Assembly: GCA_947650285.1 (NCBI GenBank)
Contig: CANTFL010000482.1
Location: 1-64,000 of the forward strand
Reading direction: 5' to 3'
Source of the DNA: Hyaloperonospora brassicae
Lineage: Eukaryota > Oomycota > Peronosporomycetes > Peronosporales > Peronosporaceae
Length of the DNA: 64,000 nt
Within the stretch, counting starts at the first letter, position 1. The number at the start of each line of letters is the position of its first letter. Of the stretch, positions 34,311 through 46,305 are shown one piece after another. Below the pieces are notes generated by a model. The model had not been told where the DNA came from and made no database searches. It was given only the letters and a program-made list of their open reading frames with translations. The position numbers were made by a program, and so were the translations under genes.

Positions 34311-35340
34311 GTCTTCCGCAGTTCCCTTACCCGGGGTGGTCCGTGCCACATGTGTGCCAGCTTTCGGGCGCATCCTTCTTTCACCCGATTGAAATAGATC
34401 CATACTTGCGATCCAACCTCGATCTCATGTGATCCTTCAACAGTATTGTGTCGATCGACTTGGTTCTCAATCGCGATCCTCAGCCGATCGGTAACAACTT
34501 CTCTCGATCGTTGATACTGACGCTATATGTGATATCGCCATCTTCGGGGTTCTCGATCCCGTCTTTTGGTGCTACCCAAGGGCAAAGTTGCTTCCAACGT
34601 CGATCGTGGGTCCCAACAGTGGACAGGTAGAATGACGTATCTCCTCGCACACGATCCTGTGCCGTATTAATGGCGAACGTCAACTTCTCGGCGTATTCGT
34701 CCCGATCCTTCTGACTCGTGTCCGTGACGTACATTTTCAACGCCCTCGTCAGGATTTGAACCATTCGTTATGCTGTCCCGTTCGCTTGAGGTCGGTACGC
34801 CATGGTTGCACACTGTTTCTGCCCCGCAATCCGATTGAACGCTCGGAAGAAATCGGACATGAATCCTGGCTTTCGATCGTGTCGGATCGCTTCACTAGCC
34901 CCAAATCATCGAAACACACACTCTTCGTAACTCTCAGCGATCGTGTGTTCAGTTCCGGAGGAACTCGCCTTTGCGATCACGTACCCTGAGAACAGATCTA
35001 CCCACAGCAACAACTTAGTGTTTCCTTTGAGAGATCGCGGTAGTGAAGGTATAGGATTCATCGCGATTATTTGAAATGAATAAGTGGCTTGGACATTCCC
35101 CGGATATTCGCCGCGAAGAACAAGTTTTCCTTTTCCCGTCGAGAAATCAACACATTCTCTTACATAACGCTGGACAATCCGATAGAGTCCTCTCCAGTGA
35201 AAGTTAGACCGGATCCGTTGGTACGTTCGACTTATCCCTTGGTGTCCGCTCTCCAGACCGGTGTGGTAGTGATGTAGTAAATGTTGCAGCAGTAGTTCTG
35301 GTATCACCAAATGAACCAGTTCCACCCGCTTATTCAGATC
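34310..35340 (-). pseudogene. Integrase, element B
   Basis: The zinc domain HHYHTGLESGHQGISRTYQR with RIVQRYVRECVDFSTGK lies at 35325-34906. The second Cys of the CxxC pair is Phe, and the first catalytic Asp region reads IIAMNPIPS (Asp to Asn). WVDLFSGYVIAKAS follows. The 34764-34480 segment has VQILTRALKMYVTDTSQKDR and FAINTAQDRVRGDTSF. The loss of metal-binding and catalytic residues and a frameshift between the two segments indicate an inactive enzyme. Confidence 0.9.
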
Positions 35341-35355
35341 TTCCGTTGATCGAGG

Positions 35356-36175
35356 TCAGAAAAACAATAATCCGCTCTCGTCTACCTCATTTTCGGACGC
35401 GATCCGAGCACATAGTTTCGCTTCTACAACACTCAACTTCGTTATATCCCCGATTAGGGTTTTTTTCAGGTTGGCGATCCACTTCTCCTCTTCCTGTGCT
35501 TGCTTAATTCTCTCGATTCCGACCTGCCGAACGAAATTCTCTTGCAGTACTTCAGAAGATCGCCGTATACTTACGGCTGACCTAGTGACAGCAGCTATTT
35601 TCACGACCTGATCGACATTTTTGAGTGTCAACAACTCGTCCAACCGGTTCAACGAAAATAAATCTTGCCGAAGTTGATCGGATAAAGCGATTGGGCCTGC
35701 TCTTGTTGCAAAGCCTTGCTTGCCAATCGATCCGCACTCTAATTCCAGTCCCTCGTCATATGTTGGAATTTGTGGATTGGCCACGATCGGAGTTTCTCCA
35801 TAGCCTTATGACGTAGCAACTGCAATCCGGGCGCTTTGCAATCGATTTTCCACGCATCTGCCGGATCACTAAGTTATAATCGCCACAAATAATGATAAGC
35901 CCCCGCGATTGATCGGCCAAGAGATCGAAACCAAGTAGCAATCCACGGTTCTCAGCCTCGTTCAAAGTCAAGTCCGTCGCATACTCGGCTGCAGCAGTCA
36001 CTATCTTCCAATCTGGGAGCCTCCATACTATCGCGCTATATGCCCCGCCTTTGTGTTTGGTCCGGACCGATCCATCAAAAATGACCACCCAAAGATTTTC
36101 ACCCTTCTTCACCGTTGGTGGAGGCATACTTATAGTATGTTTCGGCTGTTTCTGAGGGACGATCGCGATCAACAT
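35356..36175 (-). pseudogene. Archaeal-like RNase H and following linker, element B
   Basis: The domain opens at 36175 with ENLWVVIFDGSVRTKHKGGA, keeping the first Asp that A has lost. It then has LNEAENRGLLLGFDLLADQS and IIICGDYNLVIRQMRGKS before a frameshift near 35770. The downstream linker (35784-35356) has LFSLNRLDELLTLKNVDQV and IERIKQAQEEEKWIANLKK, collinear with A at 24641-24960. It is the second RNase H of the dual-RNase-H pol. Confidence 0.88.
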
Positions 36176-36379
36176 TTCGTCAACCTCTTCGCGCGGGGTA
36201 ATGATGGCAGCGAGTGTACCCAGGATTCATCTTCTTCCTTTTCACACTTTTTGATCTCTAGCGTCCAATTCGATAACAACCCCGCCCATCTCCCTAGCCT
36301 CCCATTAAGGCCGGTAGATTGCACCAATCAGGCCAACGTCGAATGGCGCGTGAGCACCTTTATTTCACTTGAAACCAAC

Positions 36380-36660
36380 ATAGTGTAGCCGATATCCAGG
36401 ATGCTCAACAGAGCTGAAACCTCTCTTTCCGCCATTCCATAGTTAATCTCGTTGGGTTTTAGCGTTCGGCTCGTGAACGTTACATGTCAGTATGTTCCGT
36501 CGTGTTCTTGTAGCAAATCTGCAGATGCTGCCCATTTACTAGCGTAGATCACGATCACAGGAGGAAGATCCGGATCGAAGTGTTTAAGAATCGAAGTTTT
36601 AGCGATATTATACTCCAACACGGTGAACGAAATCATCGCTTTCTCGCATCGACTTCGGTT
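36380..36660 (-). pseudogene. First RNase H domain, element B, catalytic Asp replaced by Tyr
   Basis: On the minus strand FDPDLPPVIVIYASKWAASA is followed by HDGTYWPVTF, then a frame change into SRTLKPNEINYGMAEREVSA. The position normally occupied by the catalytic Asp is Tyr. The sequence is collinear with A at 23690-23985. The preceding frame starts in the RT thumb and contains the 69-bp repeats. Confidence 0.85.
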
Positions 36661-36697
36661 TGCTGAGGTTCGGTCGTCCCCTCTAACACAAGAAGAC

Positions 36698-36905
36698 GCT
36701 GGATCGCCCCTTGTAAGACCGACACGATCCGGATCGCTGTCACCTTGATCTTTGCGATCGTCCACTTTCGGATCGCCCTCTGTAAGGCCTACACGATCCG
36801 GATCGCTTTCACCTTGATCTTTGCGATCGTCCACTTTCGGATCGCCCCCTGTGAGGCCGACACGATCTGGATCGCTGTTCCCTCGACACTTCCGATCGTC
36901 AGCCC
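36698..36905 (-). repeat. Three in-frame 69-bp repeats in the RT-RNase H tether, element B
   Basis: The + strand words acacgatcc at 36722, 36791 and (as acacgatct) 36860 are exactly 69 bp apart. They encode three 23-residue units around SDPDRVGL and DDRKDQG on the minus strand, inside the open frame 37065-36487. The repeat lies between the RT thumb and RNase H, the same position as the unrelated 10-residue repeats of element A at 23467-23646. Confidence 0.88.
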
Positions 36906-36909
36906 TTTT

Positions 36910-38070
36910 TTCATTCCGTGTAGGCGATTCCGTCTTTTCCATGCGGCGGATTTCGTGGAAATCTGCTTCGCGTATTTCGTAGGGCACTGACGCGTATATT
37001 GCAAAGTCTGCAATGAATCGGCTATAGTAATACAAACTTCCCAGGAACGACTGCATCGACCGCATCTGTTAAAAAAACGGGATATTGACCAGTGATCAGA
37101 GATATTTTGGGCGGGCTTCCAATCAGCGAGTGATACTTGATGACCGAGATAATCCACCTTGCGCCGTCCCCAAAACCTTTTGGTCAGGCTGATCGACAAA
37201 TTCCACTTGTCTCATACACGTAGCAATCCTTCTACTCGTTCATACAGGGCAGTCCACGATGTAGCTAGAATCAATATGTCATCGATGTACGATCTTCGAA
37301 CTAGAACAGAAGATGTCTGACTGGTGTCCGGTTCCCCTTCTGTGAACACGTCGATCCGTTTGGACGGCTCCATAGAGGAGGCGCCCGGACCAGCACCGAT
37401 CTTCAAATAGCCATACAATGCATTGTCGATCAGGCGTTGGTAAATATGAGGAGCATTCTTTAACTCAAACGGCATCCGTAGCCACTCAATAAAGCGTGAT
37501 GGCGTAATGAATGCGGAAATATTTCTTGCTCTTTCCGTCCTCTCCACTACCCAATCCGCTTGCCATATCCAGTGAGCAATACCACATTGCTTTGTCCATG
37601 TCTTTTAATAGTTCGCTGATCAATGGCATCGGACACACCATCAGCCTTGTCAGCTGATTTACTCGTCATAAGTCGATACACAATCTAATGTCTCGCCATT
37701 TTTCTTTATAATTATGACGATGGGCGAAGCCCATGGTGATGTGGAAGGTCGGATAATTTTGGCCTAGAGCACTCCTTTAATCAAATCCGCTAGTTTTTAT
37801 CACGGAAATTAGGTGCTACTGGCCGTACTCTCTGTGCGATCGGGCTCGCTCCTTCCACGTCAATATCGCAATTCCCCCGTACGGCTGGAGGGAGTGCGTT
37901 CCCCTTGACAATCAGAAAGTGCTTGTTTCTCCAGATCACGTGTCTCAATCGTTCCTGGTTATCAGTTAGTGGTATGTCTGAATCGCCTACCTGAATATCG
38001 TCAATCGTGACTTCGGCAGTAGGCGTAACAATATCAGGCAATACCGTCATGTGTTGATCCACGTCTTCTA
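36910..38070 (-). pseudogene. Reverse transcriptase region, element B (YIDD intact)
   Basis: Segment 38062-37790 includes VDQHMTVLPDIVTPTAEVTI and GASPIAQRVRPVAPNFRDK. Segment 37547-37212 has ISAFITPSRFIEWLRMPFEL, KNAPHIYQRLIDNALYGYLK and the catalytic motif RRSYIDDILILATSWTALYE (YIDD at 37289-37278). The thumb follows as FWGRRKVDYLGHQVSLA (near 37160) and RSMQSFLGSLYYYSRFIADF (37065 on). The fingers/palm part near 37560-37790 is frameshifted. Only the active-site segment remains clearly readable. Confidence 0.92.
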
Positions 38071-38071
38071 T

Positions 38072-38800
38072 CTACAGCTCTCCACTTTTATGACGATAGG
38101 TAGAGACGTCCGGCTTTCCCGCGATGTGTTCATCCTCCGGACACGGCTTTTCGTCAATCTTTACATCTGATGAAGGTCCGGCCTCTTTTTTCGAATGATC
38201 GCCTGCCCCGTCGGTCGTCGGTCGTTCGTGAATCGCATTAATCCCAGACAGTACGCTTGTTGATCGATGATCCGCATGGAGATTGTCAATCACGTCACTC
38301 GATCCGTCATGCGATCGATTGGTATCCCTACCCTTCGTCGGTTTGCCTCCTTCCATTGGCCCCTCGGGTACTTGATCGCCTCTGTCCGTCTCCTCGATCG
38401 TGTTAACAACACGTGGTAGTGGCTCCACATGCAGAACAACTTTCGCGTCTCGGATCGGACTGTCCGTTGATCATTATTCTCTTTCAGTCGACTTAAAATC
38501 TTCGTCGGTGTAGGGTAAGGTGGGTGATTTATAAGCGGACCAGCGTATTTGGGTGGTAGTTCTTCCTCTTTTTATGTCGTTGCTTCAAATGCTAGATTCT
38601 GCCACTCGTTGTACCGTCGTGATCCAACCGAAACGTATCCTGGGTATCGAGGCACCAAATCGGCAGCCATAATCCAAACTAAAGCCGGTCCGCGATAGAG
38701 GGTAACTTCCGTGTCGCTGAGATTTGTGAGATGTAAGTACTTGATCCGACCGATCCCGGTGGTCACAGTGGGTACCCATGTTGAATTTCGTCTCACTCAC
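38072..38800 (-). pseudogene. Protease-RT linker of pol, element B
   Basis: The frame 38796-38572 (WVPTVTTGIGRIKYLHLTNL to YNEWQNLAFEATT) matches element A closely. 38428-38072 is hydrophilic and poorly conserved and ends with DVSTYRHKSGEL, matching STYRNKSRELY in A. No insertion like the one in A is present, which makes this the empty-site comparison for 21132-21934. Confidence 0.75.
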
Positions 38801-38879
38801 AGCTTGGCGTTGAACTGGGTATTGCCGATCCTTATCGCTGATGATCGACCAACAGGTAGAACTACATGCTGGTCCGGGA

Positions 38880-39479
38880 TCACGATCGGCTGCATGGACG
38901 ATCCGTACAGAGGTCTGCGTCCGCATCATGAATCCTCACTTCATCTGGCAATACCAGAGTCCCATCAGCTAAATTCCGACGTATACCTGCGGGTACCATC
39001 GAATACATTCCCAAGATCGCTTCTTGAACGACCTGATCACCCACCCACACAGAAATATAGTACACCAGCAATACTTTTAGGTTTATCTTGATCTTAATAC
39101 GTACTTCAGTCATGTACGTGTTTTCACCTATCCCCACACACTCATGTTTCTGATCCTCGTCGATGACACATCCTACCTTACAAGCAAAGGCAGTGCACAA
39201 TCGAGATCTCATCTCCTGAGACCAGTAGCATTGTGGACTATTCGTTGTTAATATATCCAACCACTTTAGCTTGCTAAAACCATTTTCCTGGTGTATGGTA
39301 TTTCCAATATCCTCTTGACCCTCCTGGCGCTGAGACAAGTTCCATCTTGGTAAGCGATCGGGCTTACTCATCGTGTCGTCTAACACTCGAAATGTAACGC
39401 AGACGATTTGAAGAATCACATGTATTATGTCGATCATCCTGCTTGTCATCGATTTCTTTGACCAACTTCCTCTCCACAA
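38880..39479 (-). pseudogene. Protease region, element B (active site scrambled)
   Basis: The frame contains FACKVGCVIDEDQKHECVGI, then IKIKINLKVLLVYYISVWVG and VVQEAILGMYSM, collinear with the A protease. The expected LFDSGAEVS is absent from this frame because of an upstream frameshift; the frame there reads YWSQEMRSRL. The C-terminal ILGMD block has Tyr instead of Asp. The protease is therefore inactive. Confidence 0.85.
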
Positions 39480-39599
39480 ATGAATATATGCAGAGTCTAG
39501 AACGCTTGGCTCGTACTAGATTCAAACCTGGTGAGCGTCCTAATTTAGCACCCTCTCGGCTTGTACCAGCACTTCTCTGTATGCTTGGTAGGAACATAA

Positions 39600-40047
39600 C
39601 ATTGGCGGATCATGAATAAAACTCTTCCATCAGGCACTTTTCTTCGTCGTGGATGTTCTTGCATACGGAACACACGTAGTAGCACTTGTCCGCAGAATGA
39701 CCTATACGTTCACAGTTTTGGCACGCCAGTCGCTTATAAAACTTGCGATCGTCATGCTTCTTCGACCCACAGTTTGTACACACTGTTTAAGGCTTCTCAC
39801 GATCGTAGTGCCTCTCTTGATCAAATCTCTTGTTAAGGACGATCGAGTCAACTGGCTTCTGAAAGCGATCCGCAGCTGCAGCCATATACACATTTCGTCG
39901 ATCCAAGTCATTATCCGATCCGCTGGAGTCAAAGTCTGATCCACTGCTCTCACTTTCCACGTGGATCGCTCTCACATCCCGAGCCGGTCTCGCTGGCATT
40001 CGGGCTGCCTGTGACGTAAGACGATGTCGAAATTTATTCGACCCCAT
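39600..40047 (-). pseudogene. gag C-terminus with three zinc knuckles, element B
   Basis: The minus-strand frame 40047-39787 has the Ser-rich linker IHVESESSGSDFDSSGSDND. In a shifted frame from about 39780 come CTNCGSKKHDDRKF (last Cys lost), CQNCERIGHSADKC and CSVCKNIHDEEKC, ending near 39620. Order and spacing match A at 19423-19600. Confidence 0.82.
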
Positions 40048-40062
40048 AGAAGCGTAAGCTTC

Positions 40063-40611
40063 TCAGACTTCTATATTTTCGCATTCTTGCAGCATTTCTT
40101 CCAGATCGTCTGCATCTCCAAGGCATAAAATTGTCAACATTCTCGCCAGATCGCGATCGTCCAGGGTACTAATGTAATGTTTGAAATGTTCCTTGCGGGT
40201 AGCAGACGGCCCATCTCGTATCAAATTCTTCACCCGGATCGCAGCCACACTCAGACGGTACAAGCACTCCAATGGAGTCTCGTTCGATCGTTTACGCGCT
40301 TTATAATAGAGACTCCCAACAGAGATGCCATCCTTCCCTCCATGTTTGGCCATGAAGCCTTCCAGAAGTGTCTTCCACAAAGTCCTCGTCGAGCGACTAA
40401 GATGGTTGTACCAGTCACGCGCAAGTCCCGTAAATAGATCGCAGAACACCAGACACATTTCCGCGTCACCCTCTTGATCGCGTAGGAGCGCAGACTTCAC
40501 CTTACTGATCCAGATTCTAGTTTGTTCTTTATTCTTCTCCCGTCCAGACAATTCTTTTAGTTCGTCCATGGCAGACATTTGAATCCTTTTGACTAGAGAA
40601 CTTACCACCAT
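40063..40611 (-). pseudogene. gag: gag core, element B
   Basis: This is a 182-codon open frame with no internal stop. It has ELSGREKNKEQTRIWISKVK, LLRDQEGDAEMCLVFCDLFT, WYNHLSRSTRTLWKTLLEGF, YYKARKRSNETPLECLYRLS and ISTLDDRDLARMLTILCLGD. It continues into EEMLQECENIEV, the part that is cut off by a stop in element A. It is the best preserved coding segment of B and encodes the particle-forming core of Gag. Confidence 0.92.
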
Positions 40612-41134
40612 CCAATGGCCCTGCCGTTGCTACCTGTGGTAATCTATTTTAACTTGGTCACTTCCTGCACGATCGTGGTCGTGAGATCTACTTAGACGCG
40701 ATCCAACCGACTCCATGTCCACATCCGGCATATTAATCTCCGATTCAGGTGGGTAAACAGCCGATCGCCCGGCGTTCAAACGGTCTTATTCTATCTCATT
40801 TTTCTGCATGGCTGCTCGAAAACAGATATTCACCTGATCTATTTCCACTATGTTCATGACCGGCATCGCCGGTGGCTTTCCCGCAAGCGCCTATGCCTCA
40901 TTCCGTTCAAATTGCTTCCGCAATAGATCCGCACCCTTTGGTCCTAGCGACATCCGTTGGATTTCGAACAAATCATTTAAGTCGTCGGCTGACCCCACTG
41001 AATCAGAACGGAAAGATACAGTGTGTTAGCCCTTGGGGGAATCGTTGATCGGTGTGATAACTCGATCCATCGTACTTCGCGGAGTGATATGTTGATCCGT
41101 GGTGCCGATCGGCGGGGTCGTGTTGTCCCCAGGG

Positions 41135-41930
41135 TCACGTATGCCTATGAGCGGACTCAAAATCGTAAATAGCGACTGTCCGGCAGCGATCAATCGATCG
41201 TGGCTGCTTTTTAGTAGCGTTTGCGCATTGAACGTTCCCGCAGTGAACCCCGCCTAATTCAGCAGGGTTGATTAGACGCCGGAGCGCCTTCAACACGTTG
41301 GGAGTTAATTTGGGCGCTGATATCGGTCCGCGTAGCGATACGATTGGCTTCGGCTTGATCGTCTTAAATACAGGGTCGCTCGACCACAGCTTCTTCAGCT
41401 TCATCAAGTAATATTCCCGGCTGATTTCGTCGAATCGTCGATCTTCAACCTTTATTCTGCGATCCACTGACTGTTCGACTTGATCCGTCTTCTCCGGCTT
41501 GACCTTGTCGACGGCTTGTCTGTTCTTGTAAAAGGTTGGATCTTATATCACCGAGGCCAGATTCTTAAAGTCGTCCGAGCTCTTCACTTCTTTCTTTATC
41601 GTTTCTGATGGTTCGTCTGATACGAATGAAAAATATTTGGGGATCCCCCCAGGACTTTTCAACGTGCAGATCGAGCTTAGCAGCGCGATCTGCGATGGCC
41701 TCCGAAAAGACCTTTGGAGAATGTTGGGGGTTTTCTTCCAGATCGTGCGACCGATCTTCTTCTTTTATTTTAATGTCGGCAAAGTCCCTCTTAAAACTTT
41801 GACGGCCCGGGAAGCCTTCATTCTCACGCGTCTGCGACGATCTCTTTTTCGCTGGCGCTTCTATCCCATGTTCAGTCTTGATCTTGACTTCTTCGCTCAG
41901 ACTCACGGTGAAATCCCGAGTCACCAGAAG
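41135..41930 (-). pseudogene. gag N-terminal region, element B
   Basis: Two open segments are seen, 41996-41565 (SLSEEVKIKTEHGIEAPAKK, SHDLEENPQHSPKV) and 41467-41135 (VEDRRFDEISREYYLMKLKK, LWSSDPVFKTIKPKPI). They are collinear with A 17387-18051. The stretch 40620-41130 between them and the Gag core is low in recognisable motifs and contains stops in all minus frames. Nothing suggests an independent gene. Confidence 0.68.
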
Positions 41931-41949
41931 ATTCAGGCACGCGCACCGT

Positions 41950-43190
41950 TGTGGTGAAGTGGTGATCGCAAATTCTTTGTGATCCCGACTCTTCACTGGC
42001 GCCTGGACGACCGACTAACGGAGGGGTTCTTCCGATGCCGTGCTCTGTATCTTCTTTCTTACCTTGTGTACCCGTCGGTGGGACGGGTTGCGCTCTTCTT
42101 GATGGACTTGAGCTGAAGCTGAACTTGACCGTTTTAAGGATAGGTGTTGATCGGGCGGAAATTTTTTATCCGGTCAAACGTAGGGTGGATCGAGTGGAAA
42201 TTCTTTACTCAATCGCAAGTACACTTGAGCGCTTTCCCAGAGTCGCCTTTGCCAAGGGTGATGCTTGATCCGCGAGCCTTCTGACCACTTGAGCCGTCTC
42301 GCAATCTTGAATCTGAACGGCTAGGTCACCTGCGTCCGATAGCAGTTGAGGGGGTTGAGAATTGATGTTCCGCCTGGCCAAACAATCCAAGGGTGAAGCT
42401 TGCAGAGACGTGGGGGTGACTCTTTATTCAACAAGAGGCCAAAGTTTCTGCCCGAAAGAAGTCGACGCGTGTCTTTCCTTGCAAATTTAATTATGTTTAA
42501 TGTTAAACAACCAAATCCAAAACATATGAATATGCCTATCTGTTCGACAGATCTCTAGTGCGTATCGCCTGTCTATGTATTTCACTTCTAGCCTCATGTG
42601 ATCCACAGCAGATACTCGTGTGGCGAATCGCTCCATTGTGGATCGCGAGGTAGTGGATCGCGGTATGTGATCCACACCAGTTATGTGTCCACACAGTTAT
42701 GTGTCCACACAATCAAGCATTATACACCCAGGGTGGATTGTGATCAATCTCCCGAGTCTCTGATCGGGCATTCACCGTCGAATCGGCGTTACTTTTGAGA
42801 CCTCGCATGTTTATTAATCTTGACGATGCACTCCTCCAGCTTGCTTCCATATTCACCTATTTTCCATTGTCATAAGAGATCCAGTACTCCAGTTGATGTT
42901 CACATCTTGATTGATATGGTCCTTGTACCTTAATGATCCAAATATTCGATCGCGGATCGTGATCGGTCAATCGTCGATCCTTTACTATACTCCTTCTTGA
43001 CCGTTATGTAGATCAATCTGCATAATTCCCACAGTCATTTTCTGTCACTCAGTCGTGTGACACTACCATTCGTGCCAACAAGCTTACCATCGAGAGCACT
43101 CCACAAATCAAATCGATCTTACACTTAATGCGGTAGGGGCGATGCACACTTTCCATCATTATTTCTCTGCGCTTCTAAACATCCTAATCA
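41950..43190 (-). repeat. 5' LTR of element B, diverged
   Basis: The minus-strand end ccacttcaccaca lies at 41950. Going up, the LTR landmarks follow in order: the gtcggtcgtccaggcgccag block near 42000, acggttaagttcagc-type sequence, the caatccaagg block near 42385, and ttaatgttaaacaacc near 42495. Gatc-rich repeats reach to gatcgcggatcgtgatcgg near 42950 and tcaatcgtcgatcc near 42970. It is much more diverged from A's LTRs than those are from each other. The upper limit is estimated from the expected LTR length. Confidence 0.7.
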
Positions 43191-46100
43191 AACAACATAA
43201 GTTTTGTTTTTCGTATAGACCCCTCACTCTTTTTCATGCAAATCTGTATCATAACGTTTACAAACGATAGATATATATATCTCACATATAGCCGTGATCG
43301 CACATTAGGTTCATGCGAGTCCAAAATCTCGCCATTGCCAAATTTACACTTCCTGGCTGGCAGCTTCTTTATTAGCTCTTTATTAAACTTACCGACTCCA
43401 ATGACCGAATATGATACGTAAAGACCCGCATCATAAAAAAACCAAGGTTTCGTACAGACGTTGTGCTTATTAAAACGATAGCAAATAGTACTTACAATAA
43501 ACTGGCGGGTTCGAAAATTCCACCAATCATATTTGTGATGCCTACTGGTCCTATACGAAATCCCTGCAAGTACTGGTAGCTGTTACATGCTTTTAGCAAG
43601 CAAAATTTTCTGTTTGGTACAATTAAATTCTCGCCTTCCATCGATGTCTCGATGATTCGCTTATATGTGTACATAAAAATGGTGCTGGTGTCAGCCAGCT
43701 CCGCACTATCCGTTCGACCCGGCAATTTATGCTATCTGGAAAAATTCAAATCGAACTGTAGGGAGTCTTTATCTTCTACCATGACTATGGTACCGAGTTG
43801 GGCAGATGCATGAGCAGGTCCTCCTAATACAATAATTTAGTTATAAAAGTCGATTCAGACCAGCAATAATTTGACTATTAATAAACAGACAAAAATATGG
43901 TCAAAATACTGAGGTTTCAAGGCGCTGCACCCGTAACTCAGCTTCGATTCATTTAGAAAGCTATGCATTCGGGGTTGCCAGTATCGAAGCATAAGTAAGG
44001 AATAAAGGTACCACTAAAATGGTATACGTAACGCCATCAAAACAGTTAAACCTGTTGCAGCTTCGTTTCTTAGACTTTGCGGCCAACAAGTGGATCTTAA
44101 CACTAGCAAATTAGTCGCGTATCCCTTAGAAAGCCTAGCTATGCCTTCATACACCAGTTCCAAGAGGTTTAAATAAGCGCTGTAAATTTTGCGTGTTCAC
44201 AAATAACACATTTCGCTTCGCGAAATACGTCATATTTAGCCTAATGAAGTATAGGTCATATTTATGTCGGGAGCGCACACTTTGCTAGTATTCCGTGGTA
44301 TAGCCATTATGCAGCTACCGACGGTCCTGGCACTGGTATATGTGACCTTTCTTGGTAACATATTTTCGTTGAAGACTCTTCTGGGAGTGAGCAGCAATTA
44401 ATGTTGGTAACAATGCGTAGTCTGCTGATGTTGGTTAATTTGGTGAGGTAGATTTGGGTACGCGAACGACCCACTATATCCGGTATATTCCAACCATGGT
44501 TTTTGACAGGTATTGGCAGGGTTTTCAGCTACTCTAGAATTTATACTGCAATTGTTATACTTTAAATTTATTGTACACAGTGAGTTGATCCGGCAGTCAT
44601 CATCTTAAAGATTGGTCTACTGCACCACTGCCCCAGGGAATCACCCCTCGAAGTCTGCTGATGTGGCCGTGGATGTGTACGCCTTCCAAAACTTTCAGGT
44701 ACTCTTGATTCGAACAAGCACGGCGAAGACGCGTAGTAATGTCTTTCGCGAGATCATCATCCTTCACCGATATTGTAACAGGGTAGCCGTTTCATAAATT
44801 GTCATAATAAAAAAAATGGCAAGAAAGAAAATTATGTTATATATTCTTTTAACATTATTACAAAGCATAGTGATATTGTTGAGATGACCGAAGGGCTACT
44901 CATCGGTTGATATTGTGACTAGATCAACCTACCAATCGCCGCCAGACGCGCGCAATGTGTGTTAGACGTCATCATACAGTTAGTTATGTTGATAGAATCA
45001 AGTAAGGACAAACAAAGAACAAGAGTTATAGGACTAAGTTTATATTTTATAACAGTTCTACTTTTACCACGACTAGAGTCTCTAACTTAGTTGGGTACCT
45101 TCCTCTATATTGATGTTATACATATCAGGGAACTGACCTTCACTGTTGTTATAAGAGTTAACTCCGTACTGGTAGACCCGTATGTAGTTGTCGATGCCCC
45201 GATTTAGTCGTCCCTATGTTTTTTTCATGGTAGATAATAACACCTAGAAAAAACGCGCTCGCGGTTCTTATGAATAACATGACAGCAACCTAACCGTAGC
45301 GTAGTCCTTGTCCCACCAATTACTCCAGTGCCTAATATTATTGACGAGAGGAGATTAAATGATACCCGTAGAGTTTACTGATGACCACTCCTTCCATTAC
45401 CGAGCCAAAATTGAGTATCTAGATCCATTTATACGGTCTAGACAGACATTTTCCGATAGTACAGTAGCTATTTCTTCCAGGCCATTATTGGTGTGACCAA
45501 AATCTATTAACGGAATCGTCTAAAGCTCTTATGATCATTAATTGTTGCAACAGTTGAAAAAGATTTCTCGATTTTCCTCACCCTCTATTCGCTCATATGT
45601 ACCGATTGGTTGACCGTAAGCCGTCGGAACCCTAACGACGAAGCTCGTATCAATTCCGATGCTGAATTTATCCGTATGTCCTGCGCCTCTACTGTAGTGT
45701 TGACAAAAATACAGAGTTTGAGCAATCCTATATCGACAGCAGTCGTCACTAATTCTGCCTTTTTTCAAGGTCAAATTATTGTTTGTATTCTAAACAACCG
45801 ATTCTCGCATACCCCTTAATTCGGGTGTCACGTATGTTATCTCTTCGACGCAGTACTCAGCCGTGGTGCCTATTTACTTGTCCTAAGCGCTACGCTCGAG
45901 GTATACCCTTCATAACGATAACCTGATGAGTGTTTAGTGATGATAGATGTACGTGAGCCGTCAGATATATCTTATCGTAGCCAAAGATCTGTCGTCAAAC
46001 ATGAAAATCTTCGCAAAGTATTCGGCTTAATTCGTCTAGATATAGTATTTATGCAATGCTACCTCTGTAATACGACAATACGGTTGGAGGCAGCAGAATG

Positions 46101-46305
46101 CCCCCATTCGGGAGTCGATTCGTTCAACTGCTCAGAGTATGCCGCTATTCTAACATAAAATAAAGGCCTTTGTATTAGCCAGATATACTTGTACAACCGC
46201 ATATCCAATGTGGTATAACGGTGATCGCATATTTCTTATGACCCCGAAATCCACTGGTCCCCAGACGACCGACAATTTAAGGGTACTAATTTCATGCCAA
46301 TTTCC
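43191..46305. other. AT-rich interval, no recognisable gene
   Basis: I see no conserved domain, tRNA, rRNA or LTR here. The longest open frames are short and unrecognised: 43725-43492 on - (77 codons, with FMYTYKRIIETSMEGENL) and 45774-45538 on - (78 codons, with SIGIDTSFVVRVPTAYGQ). Both are of a length expected by chance or of unlinked exon debris. It may be decayed repeat or host intergenic DNA. Confidence 0.6.

Larger units (their letters stand above)
30906..43190 (-). mobile_element. Ty3/gypsy LTR retrotransposon B (Chronos-like), degenerate
   Basis: This is a second copy of the same family in reverse orientation, tail-to-tail with A. Reading on the minus strand: 5' LTR (about 43190-41950), gag, three zinc knuckles, protease, RT with YIDD, RNase H, archaeal-like RNase H, integrase, chromodomain, then the opposite-strand coding unit (31320-33717 on +) and a 3' LTR fragment (31266-30906). 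Stops and frameshifts are common. It lacks the 803-bp insertion found in A. The upper end of its 5' LTR is diverged and placed by eye. Confidence 0.88.

Noticed and set aside
17336..42000. Repeat-induced point mutation (fungal RIP) as the cause of decay
   Set aside because: The breaks include many single-base indels and changes of all kinds, and the interiors of A and B are not AT-skewed as RIP would leave them. This was judged by eye, without a computed index.
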